Source: Verrucomicrobiaceae bacterium (GTDB lineage: Bacteria; Verrucomicrobiota; Verrucomicrobiia; Verrucomicrobiales; Verrucomicrobiaceae). From it: a stretch of 64,000 bases of DNA. Under the pieces are notes generated by a model. The model ran no database searches. It had not been told where the DNA came from and worked only from the letters and a program-made list of their open reading frames with translations. Location of the stretch: assembly GCA_027484445.1 (NCBI GenBank), contig JAIXSY010000025.1, forward strand, positions 248,001 through 312,000, in the 5' to 3' direction. Below, one piece after another: positions 8,685 to 17,285 of this stretch. The stretch's first letter is position 1. Each line of letters starts with the position of its first letter. Made by a program: the position numbers and the translations under genes.

Positions 8685-9728
8685 ATGATCGACCGGGACA
8701 AAAAAACGGAAATGCTAGTCGGACTCTTCGTGCTCGTGGGTCTGCTGCTGCTCGGCGGGCTGATCCTGCAGTTCGGCCGCGTGCGTGAGATCTTCAAAGA
8801 CACCTACACGCTGCGCGTGGCCTTTCCGAATGCCTCCGGCATCAAAGAAGGCTCACCAGTCTATCTGGGCGGCTCTCGCGTAGGCAAAGTGAACCGCAAT
8901 CCGGTGCTGAATGCCACCTTCACGGGGGTCGTCATCGACCTGGAAATTTTCAAAGAGGTCATGATCCCTTCCGACGCGACTTTTAGCATCGGGTCCGCAG
9001 GCTTGATGGGTGATGCATTGGTGGAGATCAAAAGCTCAGGCAAGGAAACGAAAGACTTCATCGCCCATGACCGCACGGACATCATCTCGGGGGCTCAGTC
9101 AGGAGGGCTTTCTGACCTGCAAAGCCAAGCCGAAGTGGTCGCCAAGAAGGTGGATCTGGTCCTGGACGATGTCCGCTCAGCCCTGACTGACGTGAAAAGT
9201 TCGATGACCAAGATCAACAACGGTGCGCTATCGGACACGACGATTCAGGATTTCAAAGAAAGCATGGAGCACCTGAACAACACCATGACACGTGTGGACG
9301 ATAAAGTGCTGGGTGAAGAAAACGCTGCCAACCTGAAATCCGCTCTCGCTGACATCAAAGAGGCCGCTGCAAGCTTCAAGCAAAGCGCCCTGAATGTCGA
9401 ACAATCGACCAAGCGCTTGGGGCCTATGTTTGATAAACTCGACCCTGCCATAGCCAAAGCCGACAAAGTCATGGTGACCGCTGACGAATCGCTGCAATCC
9501 ATCAAAAAAGCTGCGGACAGCTTTGCCCTGGCAGCCCGAAACATCACCACGGGCAAAGGCCTGCTGGGGGCCCTGATGAATGACCCAGAACTCAAAGACG
9601 AATTTTCAGGTCTGATTTCCAACCTCAAGCGCAATGGGGTCATCTTCTACCGAGACAATGCCGATAAAGCAAAGCTCCATGAGGAGCCGACCACGGAAAC
9701 AAAGCGGAAAAGCGTCTTTGGACGCTAG
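8685..9728 (+). CDS. mlaD: MCE (MlaD-type) substrate-binding protein
   Basis: 347 residues. One membrane segment near residues 11-30 (VGLFVLVGLLLLGGLIL) anchors the protein in the inner membrane. An MCE domain follows at about 40-120 (FPNASGIKEGSPVYLGG, IGSAGLMGDALVEI). The long C-terminal part, about 140-320, is helical and rich in heptad-like spacing, as in MCE proteins that form elongated tubes; E. coli MlaD is only about 180 residues, so this is an extended version. Last gene of the operon; its final 4 bases overlap the end of the convergent Dabb gene. Confidence 0.92.
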   Translation: MIDRDKKTEMLVGLFVLVGLLLLGGLILQFGRVREIFKDTYTLRVAFPNASGIKEGSPVYLGGSRVGKVNRNPVLNATFTGVVIDLEIFKEVMIPSDATFSIGSAGLMGDALVEIKSSGKETKDFIAHDRTDIISGAQSGGLSDLQSQAEVVAKKVDLVLDDVRSALTDVKSSMTKINNGALSDTTIQDFKESMEHLNNTMTRVDDKVLGEENAANLKSALADIKEAAASFKQSALNVEQSTKRLGPMFDKLDPAIAKADKVMVTADESLQSIKKAADSFALAARNITTGKGLLGALMNDPELKDEFSGLISNLKRNGVIFYRDNADKAKLHEEPTTETKRKSVFGR

Positions 9729-10042
9729 GAATACTTCACGTTTTTCCTGGGCTCCATCTCAAAAGCCGTGCTGTGTTGCTCGGCCACGTGAGGCTTGAGA
9801 ACTTCTTCCCGATACTTGATGTAGTGCGGGTCATCTTGGCAAATGACGAGTTTGTCCATCGTCTCCACCTCAAGGTAAACGAACCAAGGATACGGGTCGT
9901 TTGCATTCACACGCTTGCCAGTTTTGACAGCCAAGACCTCGGGAACGCGAAGCAAATGGACCCGAGTTTTGGCCATCATTTCCTCCAATTTCTCTTCGGT
10001 GACCTCTGGCTTTAGCTGATACAGGCAGAGGTAAGCGATCAT
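9725..10042 (-). CDS. Dabb-family (dimeric A/B barrel) small protein
   Basis: 105 residues with the pattern of the stress-responsive A/B barrel (Dabb) family: MIAYLCLYQLKPEVTEE at the start, a central VKTGKRVNAN, FVYLEVETMD, and HYIKYREEVLKPHV near the end. These small proteins usually dimerise; a biochemical role is rarely known. It starts 39 bases after the nuoA stop on the same strand and may share its transcript. Its 3' end overlaps mlaD by 4 bases tail to tail. Confidence 0.85.
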   Translation of the reverse strand: MIAYLCLYQLKPEVTEEKLEEMMAKTRVHLLRVPEVLAVKTGKRVNANDPYPWFVYLEVETMDKLVICQDDPHYIKYREEVLKPHVAEQHSTAFEMEPRKNVKYS

Positions 10043-10081
10043 GGAAGGTCTGAACGAAAGGCTTATGCCAACCGACGAGGC

Positions 10082-10456
10082 TTAGCTTTTCCAGTCCAGG
10101 ACACCCTTTTTCCAGGCGTAGGCAAAAGCCACTCCCAGAATGCTCACGAAACTGAAAGCTGACAAGAAAACACCAGGTCCAAAAGCAGCGAGGTAATCTT
10201 TGTAAATCACAGCCCAGGGATACAGGAAGACGACTTCGATGTCGAAGAGAACGAAAAGCATCGCGACGATGTAGAACTTCACACTAAAGCGTGGCTGACC
10301 TTCTTGGAGAGGCAGCATCCCACATTCGTACGGGCTATCTTTGATCTTCGTGCGTCGCGCCGCGCGGCCGATGATCACCGAGATCAACAAGGTTACGCCT
10401 GCGAAACCACAAGCGATGATGATCTGGAAGAGGACGGGCAGGTAACTCTCTAGCAT
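10082..10456 (-). CDS. nuoA: NADH-quinone oxidoreductase subunit A (NuoA), not in a nuo operon
   Basis: About 124 residues from the ATG at 10456; a GTG at 10480 would add eight residues and cannot be excluded. Three membrane segments and the family signature are present: DSPYECGMLP in the first loop, and RFSVKFYIVAMLFVLFDIE followed by VVFLYPWA. NuoA is part of the proton-pumping membrane arm of complex I. The gene stands alone: what follows on the same strand is a Dabb gene, not nuoB. The remaining nuo genes must be elsewhere, or this is an extra copy. Confidence 0.94.
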   Translation of the reverse strand: MLESYLPVLFQIIIACGFAGVTLLISVIIGRAARRTKIKDSPYECGMLPLQEGQPRFSVKFYIVAMLFVLFDIEVVFLYPWAVIYKDYLAAFGPGVFLSAFSFVSILGVAFAYAWKKGVLDWKS

Positions 10457-10575
10457 GGTGTGAGACAGGGATAAAGCCACTAACCGAGGGCAAGCGGGGC
10501 GTCAATCGGTGAAATCTACGCTTACCCAAGGCGCTTGGCGCAGCCGAAATCGAGCTTGCTGTAGCTTCCTGATGT

Positions 10576-13500
10576 TCAGCGCTGTGCGGAGACACGACGG
10601 CGTCTGGCCAGCAAGGCTAATGTTCCAAGGCTGACAAGCAAAGCCCTGCCAGGTTCAGGCACGATGCCCACGCTGATGAACCCTGTGGCCGCAAAAGCAG
10701 AAGTGTCCCAAAACCACTGACCATCGGCGAGAGGAGCCGCAGAGAAGTCAAAGAGGCCTGAACGATCCAAGCCAGTGGCGGCCTGAGACGACGTGAGCGC
10801 TCCCCAGTCCAAGAGGCGGAAGCTTTCCCCAGGCTGAGGGGAATAACCGCCAGCCAAAACGATGTCGAAACCCGAGGTCGGCAGCGAAGTGAAATCCAAA
10901 AGGCCATCCGAAGTGGGAGCAAAAGCCAAGCTATCATAACTCGAAGCCCCAAAGAGCTGAAAAAGCAGGCTGCTTGTGCTGGAAAAGACCACATCTCCGG
11001 TCTCAGGAGCCAAGGTCAGTGTGCCCGCCGCATTGGAGAGACCTGGAGCCAGCTGCCCATCGATCGTGATGCCCGCCGTCCCTGTCGGCGCTATCCGTCC
11101 GTTGCCTCCTAAAACTGCACCAGTGGCCACAAGGACAGATCCTGTGCCCGTGCCAGACCCTGTTGTTGAATTCACCAAGAGCGTTCCCGAAGCCACCGTG
11201 GTGCCACCCGTGTAGCTATTCGCCGCAGTGAGGGTAGTGGTGCCCACACCCGCCTGCCTCACTTGGCCAGCGCCTGTGATCAGATTGGCCACCGTCAGGC
11301 CAGCGTCGCTGCGGTTGAAGGCAAACGTTGCACCAGCAGCCACTGAGACTGATCCACTCGTCGGAGCGAGAGAACCTGACGTGCCACCATTGCCCAATTG
11401 CAGGGTGCCTGCGTTGATCAGGGTGCTCGCGCTAGCGTTCCCACTGTTGTAATTGTTCGCCCCTGTGAGTGCTAAGACGCCATTACCAGCCTTGATCAGC
11501 TGCGTTATCGTACTCGTGATCGCTCCTGCCATCACGGCATCCACAGGGGCGCTTCCACGCGTGACCGTGATGGTGCGTGCACCGTTGTTCAAGTTCAGCG
11601 CAATCGGGTTGGCGATGACGATGGTGCTGTCGGAATCCGCCGCACCCAGCAACAGACCACTCCCCAGCACTCCCCCGGTATTGCTCCAAGTGATTTGGGA
11701 CGGCGTCGAGTTGCCACCAAAGTTCACCGTCCTTGTGCCCCCATAAGCAGCGAAGCCACTGTTCGTGTCTGTGATCCAGCGGATTTGCCCCACGCCCGTC
11801 CCTGTGGATCGAGTGAAGTCACCGCTCTCAGCGGTCAGACCGATGATCCCACCACTCATGACGATGTTGCTGATGCCTCCTGTATTGGAAATGCCACCCG
11901 GTATGGCACCAGCACTGCCGAGACGCAGGATGCCTGCATTGATCTGCGTATTGCCGGTATAGGCATTGGTGCCCGTTAGCGTCAGCGTGTTGCTGCCAAG
12001 CTTCTGCAAGCCACGTGTCGTGGAAGGAATGCTAGAACTGTAGGTGAAATTTCCTGGCGTGGTGTCGATGCCCACTCGTGAAGTCACATCGTTCACCACA
12101 CCCGCCAACGTGCCCGCGAACAAGGCGTCCAAATTCGCCTCCGTGAAGGAAAGCTCACCTCCACCAACGCCTAGACCAAGAGTCGCACCAGCCGCGACAT
12201 TGACTTGACCTGTGGCAGGACGAGAAGCCGACGTTTGAAAGACCAGCGTGCCACTGTTGACGTTGGTTCCACCGCTGTAGGTATTGGAACCAGATAGGGT
12301 TGTTACGCCTGTTCCCAACTGGTTCACCAGCCCTGTTCCTGAGATCGGAGCCGGCAACGAAGTATTGTTGCTGCGATTGAAGCTAAGCGTGGCGTTGTTC
12401 GTCACTGAACTTGTATTCAATATGGCTCCAAAAGATCCACCATTGCCGAGCTGGAGAGTGCCTGCATTGATCACCGTCGCTCCCGTGTAGGTGTTGGTGG
12501 CACTTAGTATCAACAGCCCTGGCCCAGCTTTGATGATACCATCATCAGCCTCGGTGCCACTGATGACGCCCTGTAGTTCAGCAGCATCACCACCCAATCC
12601 TGAGAGCACGGTAAAGGTGCGATTCAACTGATTCAGGTTGATGGGGTTCACCACAACAACCCGACTGTCAGCAGTCGGCGAACCAAATACAAAATTGACC
12701 CCGAAGCGGCTTTGGCCCGTGCTCATTTGAAGGGAAGCGGCTGCACCTCCAAAATTAAGCGTCAACATGCCCCCACGTGCAGCAAATCCACCTGTGGTGC
12801 CAGTGAGTTGGTTAGTGCCAGCGCTGGCCGTGCCACTGAAAGTTCGGGTAAAGGTGCCACTGCCTTGCAGCACCGCATCTCCCGAGAAGAAAAGCCCACC
12901 CGTCGGCAGCAGGCCATCGGCCATTGGACCAACATCCAAAACACCTCCTGTGAGACGCGTTGTCGCAGTGCCACCGGTGTTTGCGGCTCCCGTGAGCGTC
13001 AATTGGTTAGCACCCACCTTCCCCAGTCCCAGCCCCAGACCGGCGAAAGCCGTGGAGAAAGAAAAATCACCCGCTGAGGTATCAATGCCAAACTCTGCCC
13101 CAGTCGCGAAAACAACTCCACCTGCCAAGGTGCCCGCCAAGGCTGCGTTCAGATCAGTCGCGCTAAAGGTATCCGGCGTCGAACCCACACGGAAAGCCAG
13201 CATCGCACCTGCGGCGACCGTGGTCGATCCCGAATCTGGCATGGCATCAGGGCTGGAGAAAACAAGACCACCCGAATTGACCACTGTGCCCCCCGTGTAG
13301 GTGTTCAACCCCTGCAGGGTCGTGATGCCTGTGCCGATCTGCCGCACCAATCCTGTTCCGTTGATTGGAGAAGTGATGGCAAAAGCATTGCTGCGGTTGA
13401 TGGCAAGAACAGCATTGTTTGTGATGCCTGTGGTGTTTCCGATAGATCCGTTGGTCCCACCCGCACCCAATTGGAGAGTTCCAGCGCTAATTGTGGTTGC

Positions 13501-16203
13501 TCCAGTAATGGTATTGTTCGCACTGAAGACCAACAAACCAGGCCCTGCCTTGGTAATGCCATCGGTTGCGTTCGAACTGCTGATCACACCCGAGAATTCA
13601 ACAAAATCTCCACCCAATCCTGAGTTCACCGTGAAGGTTCGAGAGGCTGTTCCCAAGGAAAATGGGTTCACCACTAAGACTCGACTGTCGGCATCTGGCG
13701 AACCAAAAATGAAATTCGTGCCAAAACGTGCTGCCGATGTGTTCAAGGTCACACTGTTTCCGCTACCACCAAAGTTGATGGTAAGCTGCCCCCCTTTAGC
13801 CGCAAATCCCCCTGAAGTTCCCGTGAGTTGGTTAGTGCCAGAAGTCGCTGCGTTACCACTGAAAGCACGGGTGAAGGTGCCGTTCCCCTGAAGAACCGCA
13901 TTGTTGCTGAAGAAAAGACCTCCATTCGGAAGCGTGCTAGACCCGATCGTGCCAACATCAAGAACACCACCCGCAAGAACAGTCGCACCATTGTAGGAAT
14001 TGTTGCCTCGTAGAACCAAAGTGCCAGCACCCGTTTTGGAGAACCCCTGTATCGAAGAGTTGATATCCGTGTTCAAAGTGAAGGAATCAGACAGAACCTC
14101 AATGCCAAAGAAGGAGCCTGTATCCATGAAAACGGAACCTGTCACACGCCCGAGAAGAGACGTAATGTTATCGGCAGTGAACAAACCCGCCGCAGAGCCA
14201 GCGGTCACCGCGAGTGTAGCCCCAGCCGCGACATTGATAGAGCCAGATGCGGGAAGTGATGCGGTATTGCGAAACAACAAAGTGCCACCTGAGATGGTAC
14301 TGCCACCTGAATAAGTATTCGTTGCGGAAAGAGTCAGGCTTCCTGCTCCCGACTTCGTCAGAACTCCCGAGCCGCTGATGGGTGCCGAAAGCACCAAAGA
14401 ATCGCTACGGTTGAAGACCAGAGATGCATTGTTCAAGATGCTGCTGGTGCCGGTCAGACTGCCGGTAGTGCTCCCAGCACCGACCTGGAGAACTCCGGCA
14501 CTAATGGTGGTCGTGCCGGTGTAGGAATTGGTGCCAGTGAGCGTGGTTGTGCCTGCGCCCGCTTGAGTAAGGCCACCAGAACCGGAGATAGCATTCGCAT
14601 AGGACAAGGCATCGCTGCGATTGAAGATAAGCAACCCATTGTTGACTACCGAACTGAAAGGCATGGTGCCTGTGGTTCCCGAATTTACATCTGGGCTGCC
14701 GATCTGGACAGTACCTGCGTTGATGGTCAAGGTACCCGTGACGGTGTTGTTTCCTGTCAGCAAGAGCAAGCCGGTTCCCGCTTTCGTGACCGATCCAATA
14801 TCTGTGATGCCTCCACGCAATTCCGCATAGTCCCCGCCCACACCAGATGCGACGGTAAAAGTGCGGATAAAGTTACCTCCCGTGCTTAGTGGGTTGATCA
14901 CAATGACAGGGCTATCAGCCGTCGCAGACCCAAACGCAAAATTTGTTCCGAAACGGAAATTTCCAGTGCTTAGAGAGACCGATGCTCCAGTGCCACCAAA
15001 GTCAACAGTCAAGGCACCTCCTCTAGCAGCAAAACCTCCCTGAGAGCCACTCAACTGTCCTGCGGATGCAGTGTTAGATGCCAACCCAGCGAAACTTCTC
15101 GTGAAAGAACCATTAGCCTGGAGCACGGCACCATTGGAAAAAATCAATCCGCCCGTTCCTAGAGAACCATTGGCTAGATTTCCAACATCCAAAACTCCAC
15201 CACTAATGCTGGTAGTTCCTGTATATGTGTTTGCCCCTGTGAGCTGCCAAGTACCCGAACCCGCTTTGACAAGATTGATGAGCCCAGAGCCAGCGGTGTT
15301 ATTGTTCGCAATGATCCCAGAAATTCTATTGAAACTAGTATTGCTGCCTTGGAGTGTGAGCGTTTTCGTGGCTGTTGCTGTAGCAAAAAGCACGTTGAAA
15401 TTAGCATTAGAGAAGACCAATGGGCCAGTGCCCTCACTTTGAATGATAACTCCAGTGGTATCACTGGCGGTTCCAGTGCCTATTTGAATTCTTCGATCTG
15501 TGGTATTCCCGCTTCCTGTGTATAGTAGCGTGCCGGTGCTTCCAGCAGCGTTGCCTGTGATGATGGTTCCACCGGCCCCCAGAGCACTCGCTGTGCCTAC
15601 ATTTGCGATTGAGTTAAAGGAAATCGTGCCGCTGGTCAGCATTACGGTGCCGGTGAAGGTGTTCAGATTGGTCAGTGTCAGGATGCCACCAACGCCTCCA
15701 TTTTTTGTAATGCCAAAGCTACCTCCTGTCTCGCTGATGATGCCATTGATGGTCAAATGATGGTTACCGTTATCAACGTTAGCAGCAGTGGTGATGGTGC
15801 GATTGCCAGTGAGCACCAAGTCTAGATTGATGACGTCCGTGATACTGTTGGTAGGACCCCCACCAGTCATCGTGGAAGTCACGATATTTCCACCCAGACG
15901 GATACGATTTCCAGACAAGGTGAAAGCCTGACCATTCAGCGTGTTGGTGAAATTGATACCGCCGATGAGGGTGTCCGCGGTGAGGTTGTTGTTTGTCGAG
16001 GTCTGGACAGTTCCGCCAAAACTGATGACTCCAGATGAAGGGGCTACGTCGCCGACCCAGTTGGCCGCCGTTCCCCAAAAATTGTCACTGCCACCACCAT
16101 CCCAAACGGTCTGGGTCATGGCCGATGGAGTCATCCATTGTGCCATCAAGAAAAGGCATAACGCTCGAAGCAATCGCAGATGATATGGCAATGTTTCTTT
16201 CAT
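10576..16203 (-). CDS. Giant autotransporter-repeat protein with PEP-CTERM anchor
   Basis: 1875 residues. Signal peptide 1-30, then WDGGGSDNFWGTAANWVGD, the usual entry motif of this family. The body is a beta-helix made of autotransporter-associated strand repeats (pattern LTGANTYTGTTSISGGVLDVG). Three long units of 330-410 residues begin at GGVLDVG (336, 746, 1086), each containing TFTRxFSG, GGFAAxGGxLT, RFGxNFxFGS, DSRVxVVNP and GLGGD; a divergent fourth unit covers about 1420-1650. The C-terminus is PEP-CTERM-like: VPEPG at 1848-1852, a hydrophobic stretch and RRRR. There is no beta-barrel translocator, so an exosortase-type sorting route is likely (knowledge of the PEP-CTERM family). Probably a surface or matrix protein. 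Confidence 0.92.
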   Translation of the reverse strand: MKETLPYHLRLLRALCLFLMAQWMTPSAMTQTVWDGGGSDNFWGTAANWVGDVAPSSGVISFGGTVQTSTNNNLTADTLIGGINFTNTLNGQAFTLSGNRIRLGGNIVTSTMTGGGPTNSITDVINLDLVLTGNRTITTAANVDNGNHHLTINGIISETGGSFGITKNGGVGGILTLTNLNTFTGTVMLTSGTISFNSIANVGTASALGAGGTIITGNAAGSTGTLLYTGSGNTTDRRIQIGTGTASDTTGVIIQSEGTGPLVFSNANFNVLFATATATKTLTLQGSNTSFNRISGIIANNNTAGSGLINLVKAGSGTWQLTGANTYTGTTSISGGVLDVGNLANGSLGTGGLIFSNGAVLQANGSFTRSFAGLASNTASAGQLSGSQGGFAARGGALTVDFGGTGASVSLSTGNFRFGTNFAFGSATADSPVIVINPLSTGGNFIRTFTVASGVGGDYAELRGGITDIGSVTKAGTGLLLLTGNNTVTGTLTINAGTVQIGSPDVNSGTTGTMPFSSVVNNGLLIFNRSDALSYANAISGSGGLTQAGAGTTTLTGTNSYTGTTTISAGVLQVGAGSTTGSLTGTSSILNNASLVFNRSDSLVLSAPISGSGVLTKSGAGSLTLSATNTYSGGSTISGGTLLFRNTASLPASGSINVAAGATLAVTAGSAAGLFTADNITSLLGRVTGSVFMDTGSFFGIEVLSDSFTLNTDINSSIQGFSKTGAGTLVLRGNNSYNGATVLAGGVLDVGTIGSSTLPNGGLFFSNNAVLQGNGTFTRAFSGNAATSGTNQLTGTSGGFAAKGGQLTINFGGSGNSVTLNTSAARFGTNFIFGSPDADSRVLVVNPFSLGTASRTFTVNSGLGGDFVEFSGVISSSNATDGITKAGPGLLVFSANNTITGATTISAGTLQLGAGGTNGSIGNTTGITNNAVLAINRSNAFAITSPINGTGLVRQIGTGITTLQGLNTYTGGTVVNSGGLVFSSPDAMPDSGSTTVAAGAMLAFRVGSTPDTFSATDLNAALAGTLAGGVVFATGAEFGIDTSAGDFSFSTAFAGLGLGLGKVGANQLTLTGAANTGGTATTRLTGGVLDVGPMADGLLPTGGLFFSGDAVLQGSGTFTRTFSGTASAGTNQLTGTTGGFAARGGMLTLNFGGAAASLQMSTGQSRFGVNFVFGSPTADSRVVVVNPINLNQLNRTFTVLSGLGGDAAELQGVISGTEADDGIIKAGPGLLILSATNTYTGATVINAGTLQLGNGGSFGAILNTSSVTNNATLSFNRSNNTSLPAPISGTGLVNQLGTGVTTLSGSNTYSGGTNVNSGTLVFQTSASRPATGQVNVAAGATLGLGVGGGELSFTEANLDALFAGTLAGVVNDVTSRVGIDTTPGNFTYSSSIPSTTRGLQKLGSNTLTLTGTNAYTGNTQINAGILRLGSAGAIPGGISNTGGISNIVMSGGIIGLTAESGDFTRSTGTGVGQIRWITDTNSGFAAYGGTRTVNFGGNSTPSQITWSNTGGVLGSGLLLGAADSDSTIVIANPIALNLNNGARTITVTRGSAPVDAVMAGAITSTITQLIKAGNGVLALTGANNYNSGNASASTLINAGTLQLGNGGTSGSLAPTSGSVSVAAGATFAFNRSDAGLTVANLITGAGQVRQAGVGTTTLTAANSYTGGTTVASGTLLVNSTTGSGTGTGSVLVATGAVLGGNGRIAPTGTAGITIDGQLAPGLSNAAGTLTLAPETGDVVFSSTSSLLFQLFGASSYDSLAFAPTSDGLLDFTSLPTSGFDIVLAGGYSPQPGESFRLLDWGALTSSQAATGLDRSGLFDFSAAPLADGQWFWDTSAFAATGFISVGIVPEPGRALLVSLGTLALLARRRRVSAQR
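11959..15198 (-). repeat. Three ~1-kb internal tandem repeats within the giant surface protein gene
   Basis: From protein alignment by eye, unit A spans residues 336-745 (DNA 15198-13969), unit B 746-1085 (13968-12949) and unit C 1086-1415 (12948-11959). B and C agree closely. A contains an extra ~70-residue sub-repeat (NNxxLxFNRSD...ISGSG...LTxAGAGTTTLTGTNSYTG). The units are diverged enough to show they are not recent exact copies. Confidence 0.8.
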
Positions 16204-16346
16204 GAGGGTTGGTTTGTGTAGGCTCTCAGTCTAAAGTTCTATTTCAGACAGAATGCAGTTTTCATGCCGTCACAGAATTGGAAGTCTCACCAATTTTAGT
16301 GACATCCCATCACCCGATGCATTCGTGATAGGGCTGCGGCAGAACT

Positions 16347-17285
16347 TTATTCGGCAGCACGATGCAGAGGAGCCGTCGGCAGTGTCGCAGATGGCGTTCC
16401 CAACTCATAGCCTAAATTGATTTTGAAATAGGTGCGCAGGCTCTGGGTAAGCGCGAGGGCGAACCGGAGACGATTTTCAGCGGTATCGCGGAGACGTGGG
16501 CGATTGGCTTCAATCTGCAAACCGGTCACGTTTTTGTCTGCTTGGCAGTGGCGAGCCACGGTGTAGCCGCCGCGAAAAAAGGGCTGGGATGGCACCGGCT
16601 TCATCAAACTAGGGGTGGAGGGGAATCCAGCCTGCTCCAGCAGAGCTCCCAGGCTGCGCGATCCATAAAGCAGTTCGGAGTGGCGAATGCCATGCTGCTC
16701 GACGATCCAGCGCAGGCTACTGCGCTGCACATAAGTGGCCTCATCCAAGGCCTCCGTGCAATCGGCGAGGTCAATGGCATCATGGAGGTAGCCGAGCTCA
16801 ACACGGGGATCAGGATGGCCGTGTCCATGAAGATCAATCAAAAAAGCGAATCCGTGCTTAGCAACGGCATCCTGGCAGGCTTGCTCAATGAACCCGTGGT
16901 GCTCATGCCAAGCTTTTTCGGCGTCAGGGTTTCCTTCGACAGCATCCTGGAGCCGACGATTGGCATCGAGTTTGCTGCGATGTAGGCGGCAAACGATGAG
17001 ATGCGGATATTTGCCAGTTTCCGCAAGAATGACCTCGGCCAGGGTATTGGCGAGTTCTTGCGTGTTGGCGTCCATGTCTGTGACGCCGTTGATGCGGTCA
17101 GCGATGTCTTCGGGACGTTCACGCCCGCCATGTGGCGCGGAGATGACCAGTGGCAAGCTGCCAGGGATGTATTCGATGAATTGTCGCGAACCAAAAACGC
17201 TGGTACCTGGCTGCAAGTCTGTTGCATCCACATGATAGGCCAAGACTAGCAGCGCCGTGAGGCCAGAGAGGATTGTTTTCTTCAT
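16347..17285 (-). CDS. Exported N-formylglutamate amidohydrolase-family protein
   Basis: 312 residues with a signal peptide (about 1-21). Family motifs: SAPHGG (49-54), CRLHRSKLDANR (99-110), LIDLHGHGHP (149-158) and LQIEANRPRLR near the C-terminus; these supply the probable metal-binding His/Glu residues. The classical enzyme (HutG) hydrolyses N-formyl-L-glutamate, but exported relatives may act on other N-acyl amino acids or peptides, so the substrate is left open. It is the last of four genes on the minus strand; its ATG overlaps the calpain-like gene's stop by 4 bases. Confidence 0.85.
   Translation of the reverse strand: MKKTILSGLTALLVLAYHVDATDLQPGTSVFGSRQFIEYIPGSLPLVISAPHGGRERPEDIADRINGVTDMDANTQELANTLAEVILAETGKYPHLIVCRLHRSKLDANRRLQDAVEGNPDAEKAWHEHHGFIEQACQDAVAKHGFAFLIDLHGHGHPDPRVELGYLHDAIDLADCTEALDEATYVQRSSLRWIVEQHGIRHSELLYGSRSLGALLEQAGFPSTPSLMKPVPSQPFFRGGYTVARHCQADKNVTGLQIEANRPRLRDTAENRLRFALALTQSLRTYFKINLGYELGTPSATLPTAPLHRAAE

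Noticed and set aside
11959..15198. Repetitive DNA as a CRISPR-like array
   Set aside because: Units are about 1 kb, diverged and in frame within one protein; there are no short identical repeats with spacers and no cas genes.
10976..16183. Long plus-strand open frames opposite the giant repeat protein
   Set aside because: They are antisense shadows of a repetitive, GC-rich gene; their translations are low-complexity and lack domains, while the minus strand gives a coherent 1875-residue protein.
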